Shown here one piece after another: positions 43,068-51,789 of a stretch of 64,000 nt of DNA. Below the pieces are notes generated by a model. It was not told the origin of the DNA and ran no database searches. It saw nothing but the letters and a program-made list of their open reading frames with translations. The translations under genes and the position numbers were made by a program. How positions within the stretch are numbered: the first letter of the stretch is position 1; the number at the start of each line of letters is the position of its first letter. The DNA lies in assembly GCA_016932415.1 (NCBI GenBank), contig JAFGCX010000025.1, positions 4,175 to 68,174 of the forward strand. The letters are read 5' to 3'. Origin of the DNA: Candidatus Krumholzibacteriota bacterium (GTDB lineage: Bacteria > Krumholzibacteriota > Krumholzibacteriia > Krumholzibacteriales > Krumholzibacteriaceae).

Positions 43068-45469
43068 GCTTCAGCCCTTTCAACAGGTAATGTAAATATA
43101 AAGCAGCTGCCTTTTCCGTACTCGCTCTCGACAATGATGCTACCTCCCATCGACTCTGCCAGTCGCCTGGATATCGATAGCCCAAGACCTGTCCCTTCAT
43201 ACTTCCTCGTTGTGCCGGTATCTGCCTGACGGAATGGTTTGAAGAGAGTCTCGATATCTTCCTCCTTGATGCCTATTCCCGTATCTGTTATCCGCGTTTT
43301 CAGAAACCCGTCCGCGAACGAGCATTCGATCCGGACTTCTCCCCGCTCGGTGAATTTGACCGCGTTGCTGAGCAGATTCAATAACACCTGCTGCACACGT
43401 CTTGAGTCACCCTTTATCATTCCAATATCCGGATTGACCATTTCGGTGATTTTCAATCCCTTTTTATCAGCCAGCGGGTTGATTTTCTGAATGCTGTCGC
43501 GTATGACTTCCCGCATATCGAATCCCTCATACGCAAGTTCGACATGGCCTGCTTCTATCTTTGAGATGTCGAGAACGTCATTTATCAGATCGAGAAGATG
43601 TTGCGCGCTTTCCTGTACCATTACAAGCTGCTTTTTCTGTTCGGGAGTCAACGTTCCGACCAGGCCCATGAGCAGGATCCCCGAGAATCCGATTATGGAA
43701 TTGAGCGGTGTGCGCAGCTCATGCGACATCGTCGCGAGAAATGCCGATTTAAGGCGGTCCGACTCTTCCGCGTGATCCAGGGCTATTTCCAGTTCAGCAG
43801 TACGCTCTTCAACCCGGTGTTCCAACTCCGCGGCATGCCGCTGCAGATCCTGATGCAGGCGACGGATCTCTTCATTCGCTCTTATGCGCTCTGTTATGTC
43901 AGTGCCTACGCTGAGTATTTCCGAGACCTGGCCATCAGGTCCCAGTACGACCCGGTTGGTCCAGCTGATCCAGACCCGTTCGCCATTGCGCCGGATATTC
44001 TCATTAATATTCTGTTCGAATTCTTTCGGATCGGCGCATATCTGCTCCATCAACAGTCTCAGATCGCGTCCATCACTTTCAGTCGTGGGAACGATTGTTC
44101 CTATTACATGCTTCCCTGTTATCTCGCCGGTGGAATAACCAAAGAAACTCTGGCCGAACTCATTGAGAAAAGTGATCTCTCCTTCGGAATTCCAGCGAAG
44201 GATTATACTATTGGCCTGTTCGACAAGCTCGCGGTATTTCCGTTCGCTCTCGGCAAGCTGCTCTTCCGTTATTTTTCGGTTCGTTATATCCCGCACTATC
44301 GATTGAACAAGTACCTCTCCGCCGAGTTCCAACTGGTTGAGACTTACCTCTGCCATGAACCGTGTTCCGTCCAGGCGTCTGTGTTCCCATTCAAAAAACT
44401 GGTGTCCTTCTTCATTTGCCAGCCTGATTTTCTCAAGAGCTTTCTTTTTCGAATTCTGGCCATCAGGCTGAACGTCTGGAGAAAATTTATATGGAGGAAC
44501 ACCGATTATCTCATCCCTCCCGCATCCAAACATGGCAAGAGTCTTCGCGTTACAGTCAATAAACCGGTCTCCGCGCATAAGCAGGATCGCGTCACCCGCA
44601 GTCTCGAACAAAGTCCGGTACTTCAGTTCGCTCTCGAGCAATGCCTGTTTTATATTTTCCTGCTCTGTGATATCCCGGACAGTTTCGATCGCTCCCGAAC
44701 GATTTCCTTCCTTGTCGAATATAGGCGCGGCAACGCCCCACAGGTGGGCACCCTCTCCGTTCCTCAGACGTGGAATGAACGACTCGGCATAGATCGAATC
44801 ACGTTCCCGCCTGACGTACTTGTAATTTTTCTCCATTTCGGGAAACGATAGGTCGAGCAGGTCGATAAGGATAGGACGTCTTTCTCCAAAAAATGGTTCG
44901 GCATAAGCATGATCACCTTTGCCGAGCATCGCTTTCTTACTTACGCCTGTCATGATTTCGCAGGCGCGGTTCCATGCTATGATCCGTCTATCCTGATCGA
45001 TAACAAATGTCGCGTCGGGTAGAAATTCTATGATGTTTAAGAGCTGTTGCTGCAAGGCTCGGTTGGCCGATTCGGTGTGCATGCAGTCCGTTATATCATG
45101 GAGGATTACCAGCAGGTTCTGATCCTGTTTGATCCAAGTGCTGAATTCGATTGGAAAAAGGGTGCCATCCTTTCTCATTATCGTGCATTCAACGGTGCTG
45201 GCTTCGTCGGTCTTAAAAAAACCTTCTCCTACCCCGTCACCTGTTGTATTTTCAGGGATCAAAAGATCTTCGATCGTGAGCGAGAGAAGTTCCTCGCTGG
45301 AATACCCTGTCAACTCGGTTCCCCGCCGGTTAGCGGCAATTATCTTCCCATCAGCGCTGGTTACAAGCAATCCATCGGGGGATTCATCGAAAAATTTCCG
45401 ATATATTTCCGTGGGAAGCGCTCCCCGGATATGTTTTCCCGCTTCACTTCGAATCCCAGCTTTTTTCAT
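43064..45469 (-). CDS. Cytoplasmic four-PAS sensor histidine kinase
   Basis: 801 residues with four PAS domains (starting near residues 22, 145, 278 and 405; for example [19 protein letters not shown] and [18 protein letters not shown]). A coiled coil follows, then HisKA ([21 protein letters not shown]) and HATPase ([35 protein letters not shown]). No TM segment is present, so the signal is intracellular. It is a phosphodonor for the receiver encoded 4 bases into its end. Confidence 0.93.
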   Translation of the reverse strand: MKKAGIRSEAGKHIRGALPTEIYRKFFDESPDGLLVTSADGKIIAANRRGTELTGYSSEELLSLTIEDLLIPENTTGDGVGEGFFKTDEASTVECTIMRKDGTLFPIEFSTWIKQDQNLLVILHDITDCMHTESANRALQQQLLNIIEFLPDATFVIDQDRRIIAWNRACEIMTGVSKKAMLGKGDHAYAEPFFGERRPILIDLLDLSFPEMEKNYKYVRRERDSIYAESFIPRLRNGEGAHLWGVAAPIFDKEGNRSGAIETVRDITEQENIKQALLESELKYRTLFETAGDAILLMRGDRFIDCNAKTLAMFGCGRDEIIGVPPYKFSPDVQPDGQNSKKKALEKIRLANEEGHQFFEWEHRRLDGTRFMAEVSLNQLELGGEVLVQSIVRDITNRKITEEQLAESERKYRELVEQANSIILRWNSEGEITFLNEFGQSFFGYSTGEITGKHVIGTIVPTTESDGRDLRLLMEQICADPKEFEQNINENIRRNGERVWISWTNRVVLGPDGQVSEILSVGTDITERIRANEEIRRLHQDLQRHAAELEHRVEERTAELEIALDHAEESDRLKSAFLATMSHELRTPLNSIIGFSGILLMGLVGTLTPEQKKQLVMVQESAQHLLDLINDVLDISKIEAGHVELAYEGFDMREVIRDSIQKINPLADKKGLKITEMVNPDIGMIKGDSRRVQQVLLNLLSNAVKFTERGEVRIECSFADGFLKTRITDTGIGIKEEDIETLFKPFRQADTGTTRKYEGTGLGLSISRRLAESMGGSIIVESEYGKGSCFIFTLPVERAEA

Positions 45470-45484
45470 CGCAATTCTCGCTTC

Positions 45485-45682
45485 TCAGGACCTGTCCCTG
45501 GAGATTCCCTTGCTCATTTTGAAGCCGATCAGGAAAATCGCAAGCCCCGCTATTACTCCCGGAAAGCCGACTTGGTATATGGCCTGGTCTGAAAGGTGAT
45601 TGAGAATATGAATAAGGGCGGCGATGATCACAACACTACCGAAAACGATCAGGACCTGACCGATAGACGATCCGTTTTTCAT
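45485..45682 (-). CDS. Small two-TM membrane protein
   Basis: 65 residues with two hydrophobic helices (VLIVFGSVVIIAALIHIL and VGFPGVIAGLAIFLIGF) and a positively charged tail. GGGGGA lies about ten bases before the ATG. It sits 15 bases upstream of the PAS kinase and is probably the first gene of that operon. Function unknown. Confidence 0.6.
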   Translation of the reverse strand: MKNGSSIGQVLIVFGSVVIIAALIHILNHLSDQAIYQVGFPGVIAGLAIFLIGFKMSKGISRDRS

Positions 45683-45772
45683 GATAATATATCCCCCTGT
45701 TACCCGTTCAATATATCACCTTTCGCGAAACCTATCATTAAAAATCTGTTTCCGATCGAGGCTGGGGTTGAT

Positions 45773-46903
45773 TCAAGTTGTCGCTATCCATTCTGCCATA
45801 ACCTCGAGCGAAAGGCCGATATTGCCGACTTGGCAGTGATTCTGGCCCTGTTCTTCTTTCGTGAATACCCTGCTTGTCACGCTTTTCGCGTTCTTCAACG
45901 CTTTTATCTGCATGTCAAGCATCTTGAAAGGAATGAAATGATCGTCTCTCCCCGTCATCAGGAGAACATCCTGAGTGACCAGGTCGGAATGAATATTCTG
46001 TTCGTTAAGATCGAGGTATATCTGGAGAGCATCGAGAGGCTTGTCTTTCCTGGTAATATACTTCAAATGATCTACCATCCACGGGGCCATGCCATCTCTT
46101 TTTTCGAATTTCATCGTGGCCATCTTATCCATGAAATCCCTGCAATGTTCGATGCACCACAGATGAAGATGCCTGAGTACCGGCGGCATGCTTTTCATAT
46201 AATCGATCGCGTGTCCGGACGAGATCACTCGTTCGATCCGGTGTTCAAGCGCCGCGGCCCTCAAGCATAACCACCCACCGAGCGACAGGCCGATAAGTGT
46301 GCATCTCCCGGTATCAAGATAGTTTATGACCGCGCTGACAGGCTTTTCCCATTCGTATATCAGAGGCAATCCGTATTTTCTCAATGCCGCACCCTGTCCT
46401 GGACCTTCGAACCCTATCACCTCGTAGCCAAGTTCCGAAAAATATTTCATCATTGAAAACCACTCTTCGATAAATGAATCGAATCCCCCGTGCATCAGGA
46501 TCGTGCCTTTTTTTCCAGCTGCCGGGGGGATCCTCATTACCGGGAGGAAAGCGCCTTCGTAAGGCACCGTCAGTCTCTCGATCTTTTCACTCGCGAAGGC
46601 GGTGTCAAAAAGATCGAGGAACCTGTTATATACCTTATCTTTTTCGGAGTCCCTGGCCTTTATATAGAATTCGGCCGCTCGATAATAAAAAGCCGCGTTG
46701 ATCAGCCTCTCTTCTCCAAGCGCTTCCTCACCCAGGCTTACCATCACGTTTTTCCAGTCTTTGAAGCTCCTGATTTTCCTTCCCGCTTTTTCCATATCCT
46801 CGCGTCTCGCGTACCCCAGCGAGTACCACCTGTTAAGCTGGAAGTTAAAAAGCTGCTTTCTGTGGAACTCGCGATATCCGACGGGAAAATCGAATTCGAT
46901 CAT
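45773..46903 (-). CDS. Alpha/beta hydrolase with N-terminal cap
   Basis: 376 residues. A helical N-terminal region of about 110 residues precedes the hydrolase core: oxyanion segment LMHGGFDSFIEEW, nucleophile elbow LIGLSLGGWLCLR (Ser), acid MTGRDDHFIP (Asp) and His in GQNHCQVG. The layout resembles the dienelactone/2,6-dihydroxypseudooxynicotine hydrolase group. No signal peptide. Substrate unknown. Confidence 0.85.
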   Translation of the reverse strand: MIEFDFPVGYREFHRKQLFNFQLNRWYSLGYARREDMEKAGRKIRSFKDWKNVMVSLGEEALGEERLINAAFYYRAAEFYIKARDSEKDKVYNRFLDLFDTAFASEKIERLTVPYEGAFLPVMRIPPAAGKKGTILMHGGFDSFIEEWFSMMKYFSELGYEVIGFEGPGQGAALRKYGLPLIYEWEKPVSAVINYLDTGRCTLIGLSLGGWLCLRAAALEHRIERVISSGHAIDYMKSMPPVLRHLHLWCIEHCRDFMDKMATMKFEKRDGMAPWMVDHLKYITRKDKPLDALQIYLDLNEQNIHSDLVTQDVLLMTGRDDHFIPFKMLDMQIKALKNAKSVTSRVFTKEEQGQNHCQVGNIGLSLEVMAEWIATT

Positions 46904-46936
46904 TTAAAACTCTCTTTTCGAGCTTTTCGCCCCATC

Positions 46937-47407
46937 CTACTCATCCTCCGACCCATGCTTCTCGACTCTTTTCGCGTAATCTCCCCTCCTCAGATGGAGA
47001 ACGACGTTCTCAATCAGAAAGACTCCGACAAGGACGATCAGCACCAGAAGCGTTACGATAATTGCGGCCATATTGTACTCCAGAGCTATCATTGCTCCTA
47101 TCGCGGCGAGCATCCAGATCCCCGCCGCTGAAGTGACCCCCTGTATCAACCCTTCGCGCGCCAGCATCACGCCTGCTCCGAGGAATCCGATACCCGTGAC
47201 GACCTGCCCGAGTACTCTCGCTGGATCACCCGTTGAACCGGCCGTCACGCTTCCGAGACGGACGAACAGCATCGTGCCGAGACAGATCAGAATACTTGTG
47301 CGAATGCCGGCAGGTTTCCCGCGAAGCTGACGTTCAATACCAATCAGCGCTCCGCAGAGACTTGCCAGTCCTACCGCTATCCAGAAATCAAGCCTGGTTG
47401 GATCCAT
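46937..47407 (-). CDS. MgtC/SapB-family membrane protein
   Basis: 156 residues with the family signatures GALIGIERQLRGKPAGIRT and GIGFLGAGVMLAREGLIQGVTSAAGIW. It has four or five TM helices and lacks the C-terminal ACT-like domain of full-length MgtC. Members support growth at low Mg2+ or modulate ATP synthase. It lies 33 bases upstream of the hydrolase on the same strand. Confidence 0.9.
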   Translation of the reverse strand: MDPTRLDFWIAVGLASLCGALIGIERQLRGKPAGIRTSILICLGTMLFVRLGSVTAGSTGDPARVLGQVVTGIGFLGAGVMLAREGLIQGVTSAAGIWMLAAIGAMIALEYNMAAIIVTLLVLIVLVGVFLIENVVLHLRRGDYAKRVEKHGSEDE

Positions 47408-47533
47408 TGGTCATTTACCTCCGATGATCAGCCTTTTTACAGCTCACTGTCTGATCTTATTCAAAGTCTGCGTTCCTTTCCTCGCCATTGCAGAGCATTC
47501 TTATCATCCTTTTCTTCATCATGACCCGCCTGA

Positions 47534-47974
47534 TTAAAGGATTGAATCCATCCTGGCTTCACCCTGCCTGCTTTTTACAAACATGATCGATTCGTAAATA
47601 ACGATTGCCAGCAAAGAGCCGGCGGCACTTGCGATTATGTCATACGGATCAAAGTGCGTACTCGCTCCCCACATCGGCTTTATCTCCTCTATCGCCAGAA
47701 TTATGAATATAAGAACGGAACTGATCCACACGAACAATCTTCCATATTTCGGGTCCCTTGTCAGAATTGCGTTCACGAAAGCGAGGCTTATAAGCCACGC
47801 GGCCAGGAAATTCGGCAGACAACCGGTCAATAATCTCAACGCGGTTATGTGGGAGAAAGAGGGTCTTAAGACTTCTTTGTTGAAAGAGATCAGCCCGAAT
47901 AAAGCGGCGAAAAGGACCGCGTTTATAACAATGATCCTTTTTTTGCTTTTTCGCTCGATATTTCCTTTCATCAT
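47534..47974 (-). CDS. VanZ-like membrane protein
   Basis: 146 residues from ATG 47974. Four TM helices are predicted. The third is followed by EEIKPMWGASTHFDPYDIIASAAGSLLA, which resembles the E...D..D pattern of VanZ-like proteins. It begins 4 bases after the stop of the lipocalin gene. Function is unknown. A second protein with the same pattern lies at 60508-60921. Confidence 0.65.
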   Translation of the reverse strand: MMKGNIERKSKKRIIVINAVLFAALFGLISFNKEVLRPSFSHITALRLLTGCLPNFLAAWLISLAFVNAILTRDPKYGRLFVWISSVLIFIILAIEEIKPMWGASTHFDPYDIIASAAGSLLAIVIYESIMFVKSRQGEARMDSIL

Positions 47975-47977
47975 CAA

Positions 47978-48520
47978 TCACCGCTCCTCGACTGGCTGAA
48001 TCGACCTGTCCTGTTTTACATAGATCAACTTGTCTGTTTCAAACCCGAGTGAATCCGCTTTCCTGACGAAGATGTCGATCAAATCCTTTTCAACTTCAGG
48101 CGTTCTCGACAAAAACCAGAGGTACGATTTGTCCGACCCTGAAATAAAAGCATACTGGTAGTTTTCCCTGTCCAGATCAAAAATGACATACGACCCGTAA
48201 AACGGTCCAAAAAACGATACTTTCAGGTATCCGGTACTCTCCTGCTTAACGAAGTAAGCTTTCCCCTCCGCTTCTTTCCAACTCTTCCTGCTGACGGAGA
48301 ATCCTCTGTTGACTATTTTTACGCCGCCGTCATCGTGCATCGAATACTCGGCGGTGACATTATCAAGGCCCCTCTCGAACGAATGATCAAGGCGGGCGAT
48401 CTCATACCATTTTCCAAGATACCTGTTCAGTTCGAAACCTTCGACCGGACTGACATTCTCTGGAATCCCCAGGCACCCCGGCAGCAGAAGCAGCAGAACC
48501 CCGGCAATGGATATTCTCAT
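47978..48520 (-). CDS. Blc-type outer-membrane lipocalin
   Basis: 180 residues. VLLLLLPGCLG is a lipobox. The lipocalin fold shows FELNRYLGKWYEIARLDHSFERGL (the GxW motif), NRGFSVSRKSWKEAEGKA and LWFLSRTP, as in bacterial Blc/ApoD homologues. It binds fatty acids or lysophospholipids in the envelope. AGGAGGAAG precedes the ATG. It is followed by the VanZ-like gene 4 bases later. Confidence 0.93.
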   Translation of the reverse strand: MRISIAGVLLLLLPGCLGIPENVSPVEGFELNRYLGKWYEIARLDHSFERGLDNVTAEYSMHDDGGVKIVNRGFSVSRKSWKEAEGKAYFVKQESTGYLKVSFFGPFYGSYVIFDLDRENYQYAFISGSDKSYLWFLSRTPEVEKDLIDIFVRKADSLGFETDKLIYVKQDRSIQPVEER

Positions 48521-48553
48521 AACTTCCTCCTCTGACGCATTTCTATATCTCTG

Positions 48554-49150
48554 TCATTTTGCCATCCACAGCCTTATACCATCAAGTATCATCTGGACGC
48601 TCATTGAAAGTACTATCAGCCCGGTCAATCGTATCAGGGCTCCAAGAATATTGAATTTCGCGAGGCCTTTGCTGATCGAAAATGACATGAACATAAGGAT
48701 CATATTGACCGCGAGGGCAGACAGAGTGGAGAGTGAAGTCACGATGACTCCCTGGTTTATGCTCATCGTGATCATCACCGTTATAGTCGCCGGACCTGCT
48801 ATCATTGGACAGGCAAGAGGAACGATAGAAATGTCGGAAAACCTGTCGTGCCCATCCTGCCTGAAAAAGACACCTTTACTGAGAGCTCCGAATCCAGCCC
48901 AGAACAGAACGATCCCTCCCGCTATTTTCAACGAATAAAAATCTATGTGAAAGATCTTTCTCAGAATAAATTCTCCGGCTACCATCGAAAGCATCAGGAT
49001 AAGAAAGGCTACGATGGTGGATTTTATGGCGACGGGGATTATTTCCTTCCGTTCCTCCTCGGACGCGAATACCGAGAGCATCGACACCTTGCTGACGGGA
49101 TTGATCAGCGCGAGAATGTACAGCATGTTAATCAAAATCGCTTTGACCAC
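48554..49150 (-). CDS. MarC-family membrane protein
   Basis: 198 residues, six TM helices, with the family motifs YILALINPVSKVSMLSVF and IVPLACPMIAGPATITVMI. The start is GTG with GGGAG upstream. The function of MarC/SNARE-like transporters is not established. It begins 3 bases after the DUF169 gene ends, and the lipocalin follows 33 bases later, so these genes probably form one operon. Confidence 0.9.
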   Translation of the reverse strand: MVKAILINMLYILALINPVSKVSMLSVFASEEERKEIIPVAIKSTIVAFLILMLSMVAGEFILRKIFHIDFYSLKIAGGIVLFWAGFGALSKGVFFRQDGHDRFSDISIVPLACPMIAGPATITVMITMSINQGVIVTSLSTLSALAVNMILMFMSFSISKGLAKFNILGALIRLTGLIVLSMSVQMILDGIRLWMAK

Positions 49151-49153
49151 TTT

Positions 49154-49873
49154 TTACTCTCCCTTTACGGTCTTCACCCTGGACTGCCTTAACTCTTTCC
49201 AGAAAGGCTTGTAAAGAAAACTGTCCTTATCCAGATTGCAAAGCTGTTTGAACATCGGTTTTGTGACGGTAAGGGCAAGTAGATCCGGCGGTAGGAACTT
49301 TCTCATGGCAATATCCGTCGCGCCGATGATCGCTTTCGGAAGATCCAGATCGCCTAATAGCGCTGCCATCTGGCCGCAACCTGATCCAAAAGAAGAGATC
49401 GCTGGAAACCCTCCCGGTGAAGCATTGTGGTATTCCGCTCCGGTAAGCAGCAGGCTTAGCTGATCGGGATTAACAAAAAAAGTTACCGTTCTCAGGTAAT
49501 CATACTGATTTTCTTTGAGAGGTCCGATCACGATATACTTGTGCTGTTTCCTGTATGGGGATTGATTTTCAAGCCACTTCTCTATGATGGCAGGGGAAGA
49601 TTTCAGGCCTTCCTTTTCAGCGAGGAATTTCACCAGATTGTCGCGCGGCATCGACTCTACTCCGCAAAGCCAGTACCCGCCTCCCGGACACTTTATATTA
49701 TCCTCGGAAACGATGATGCTTTTCCCTTCTGCCCAGTCTTGATAGGAGGAAAAAAAACACCGTCCCGGTTCGGCGAACGGTGCGAAAGGTTCTTTTTCCG
49801 GAGCATCATAAAGTCCGATCGGAACCATGGTAATGCCGGCAATCTCGATAAGATCTCTAGCGTCTGGCTGCAT
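49154..49873 (-). CDS. DUF169-family protein
   Basis: 239 residues. The family patterns are GRCFFSSYQDWAEGKSII, CPGGGYWLCGV, FFVNPDQLSLLLTGAEYHN and FGSGCGQMAALL. DUF169 proteins are widespread in anaerobes and archaea and their role is unknown; several conserved Cys residues suggest metal or redox chemistry. TAAGGAGAATTCAT before the ATG gives a strong start. Confidence 0.85.
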   Translation of the reverse strand: MQPDARDLIEIAGITMVPIGLYDAPEKEPFAPFAEPGRCFFSSYQDWAEGKSIIVSEDNIKCPGGGYWLCGVESMPRDNLVKFLAEKEGLKSSPAIIEKWLENQSPYRKQHKYIVIGPLKENQYDYLRTVTFFVNPDQLSLLLTGAEYHNASPGGFPAISSFGSGCGQMAALLGDLDLPKAIIGATDIAMRKFLPPDLLALTVTKPMFKQLCNLDKDSFLYKPFWKELRQSRVKTVKGE

Positions 49874-50064
49874 ATGAATTCTCCTTATTCTTAATTCCCC
49901 GCTTTGTTTTCTGCTGCATGGATCCGGTCAGTAATCCGCATTATGCCAGATTTCATCGATATTCATATATAAGAATCTTGAGGCGCGGGAAGTCTTCTTT
50001 GGTCAGTTCTTCTTCCAATCGTCATAGTACTTCAGCAGCATATTTTCCCTCTGGCTCGCGGCGA

Positions 50065-50652
50065 TCACCGGATATATCTGAAATGTCCCGTGACCGGATA
50101 GTCGAAGAGCATATCGGCGATCTCCGGCCCTCTGCCAATGTTGTGGGCGATCAGTGGCCTTTTTTCGTCAGGTGAGCGCTCGTATGTCACAATACCTATA
50201 TGAGGCAGGCCACCGGGCAACATCCATGTCACGATATCTCCCGCAGAGTAGTCGCCAGGGTCTGTGCTGATTCCCAGTACTTCTCCATGCCGTCGGAAGA
50301 ATACCTGGAGATTCGGGACTCTCCTGTGATCTATATTGGGATCGGGGCTGCCCGACCCCCAAAAGTCCGGATATTCATCAAACGCGCCGGTCATGTCGAC
50401 GTGGACCATTTCCTGCAGGTCGATTCCAACAGCTCGATAGGTCCGGATGATCAGATCGGTACAGACGCCGATACTATCCGGAACATCTCCCCCGGGATAA
50501 GCGATAGCCCTGTATGCCCCATCGTAGGTCACGCCGTGTCGAGTACGCTCGATCGCGGCTTCGACAAGCCGGCCTGTGAGGGTAGAATCCGGATTCTGCG
50601 CGAAAACTCCCGTAGCGACAATTATGATCAGGGTGGCGGCAATTATCTTCAC
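50065..50652 (-). CDS. DUF1287-family secreted protein
   Basis: 195 residues with a signal peptide (LIIIVATGVFAQ). DUF1287 motifs: RTRHGVTYDGAYRAIAYPGGDVP, GVCTDLIIRTYRAVGIDL (Cys) and LPHIGIVTYERS (His). This is an NlpC/P60-like Cys-His arrangement, so a cell-wall amidase role is possible. The 191 bases downstream (49874-50064) hold no convincing gene. Confidence 0.85.
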   Translation of the reverse strand: MKIIAATLIIIVATGVFAQNPDSTLTGRLVEAAIERTRHGVTYDGAYRAIAYPGGDVPDSIGVCTDLIIRTYRAVGIDLQEMVHVDMTGAFDEYPDFWGSGSPDPNIDHRRVPNLQVFFRRHGEVLGISTDPGDYSAGDIVTWMLPGGLPHIGIVTYERSPDEKRPLIAHNIGRGPEIADMLFDYPVTGHFRYIR

Positions 50653-50700
50653 TGGCCTGCCTCTGCGATACCGCGTATGACGATCCAGCCCGAAAAGGGT

Positions 50701-51633
50701 TTAGTTGCCATAGACATCTGTACTGAGATATTTAAGCCCCGAATCGACCATCAAGGTGACAACGCAGGCGTCCGGGCCCAATTTTTCCCCCACCCGGATG
50801 GCCGCGGTGACATTCGCCCCTGACGACGTCCCTGCGAAAAGACCTTCCTCCCGGGCCAGGCGCCTGGTCATTTCTTTCGCCTCTTCAGTTTTGACCGCGA
50901 CAGTCTCATCGATCAGGCCTGGATCCCACAGCGGAGGCTTATAACCAATCCCAACACCCTCGATCTTGTGGGGGCCGGCTTCTCCGCCCGACAATACGGC
51001 TGATTCACCGGGCTCGACGGCTATTGCCCTGATCCCGGGATTATATCGCTTCAGCACCGTCGCTACTCCACGAGACGAAGCCCCGGTACCCACAGACTGG
51101 ACAAAAGCGTCTATCTCGCCATCTGTCTGGCTCAATATCTCTTCAGCAAGAGGATAATATCCAGCGATACTGTCAGTATTGTTGAGCTGGTCTGTCCAGT
51201 AAGTATGCGGTTTTCTGCTTGATTCCCTGGCCGTTTCGATCATATCGAGAATCAATTTCTTTGTGGTGCGTCCGCCTTCGCTCGGTACAAGGGTAAGCTC
51301 GGCCCCGAAAGCCGACATCTGGTTCAACTTGTCCCTGCTGAACGCGTCGGAAGTGATAATATGAAGCTTGTACCCTTTAGCCACGCATATCAAAGCTAGC
51401 GAAACACCAGTGCTTCCTCCAGTGTATTCGATAACAGTATCCCCTGGTTTCAACCTGCCATCTTCCTCCGCTCTTGAGATCATCGCCTGCGCGGCCCGGT
51501 CTTTCATGCTGCCCGTCGGATTTTCCCATTCCAGCTTCACAAAGATTTTCGCGCAGCCTGGCGGAACTACCTTTCGCAGTCGCACGATGGAAGTGTTCCC
51601 TATCGCCTGGAGTATATTATTATCAATACCCAT
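50701..51633 (-). CDS. Cysteine synthase-family PLP enzyme
   Basis: 310 residues. The PLP lysine lies in ENPTGSMKDRAAQAMI, the substrate loop in EYTGGSTGVSLAL and the phosphate-binding loop in VGTGASSRGVA. It belongs to the O-acetylserine sulfhydrylase/cystathionine beta-synthase fold II family. Related enzymes make cysteine, but this branch can also act on other O-activated serines. ATG 51633 has GGGGG upstream. Confidence 0.9.
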   Translation of the reverse strand: MGIDNNILQAIGNTSIVRLRKVVPPGCAKIFVKLEWENPTGSMKDRAAQAMISRAEEDGRLKPGDTVIEYTGGSTGVSLALICVAKGYKLHIITSDAFSRDKLNQMSAFGAELTLVPSEGGRTTKKLILDMIETARESSRKPHTYWTDQLNNTDSIAGYYPLAEEILSQTDGEIDAFVQSVGTGASSRGVATVLKRYNPGIRAIAVEPGESAVLSGGEAGPHKIEGVGIGYKPPLWDPGLIDETVAVKTEEAKEMTRRLAREEGLFAGTSSGANVTAAIRVGEKLGPDACVVTLMVDSGLKYLSTDVYGN

Positions 51634-51789
51634 GGTCGACCCCCGCATTCACTTGTTCGATCTTTAATTTTCGAAGGAAATGTGCTGCCGAAATTAAACA
51701 TCCCGTCAGAAATATTCATAAGTGACTCGCCCCTTACGGATCCAACTGTCCTTTTCGTTATTCCCCCCTTTTCAGCAGTTTGAGTCCAA

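Noticed and set aside
43598-44851. 417-codon plus-strand frame opposite the PAS kinase
   Set aside because: The minus strand encodes intact PAS and HisKA domains. The plus frame has no start signal and no domain.
49994-50074. Tiny minus-strand frame (about 21 codons, GTG start) overlapping the DUF1287 stop, ending LLKYYDDWKKN
   Set aside because: The overlap is suggestive of coupling and the tail looks protein-like, but it is too short to support without homologues.
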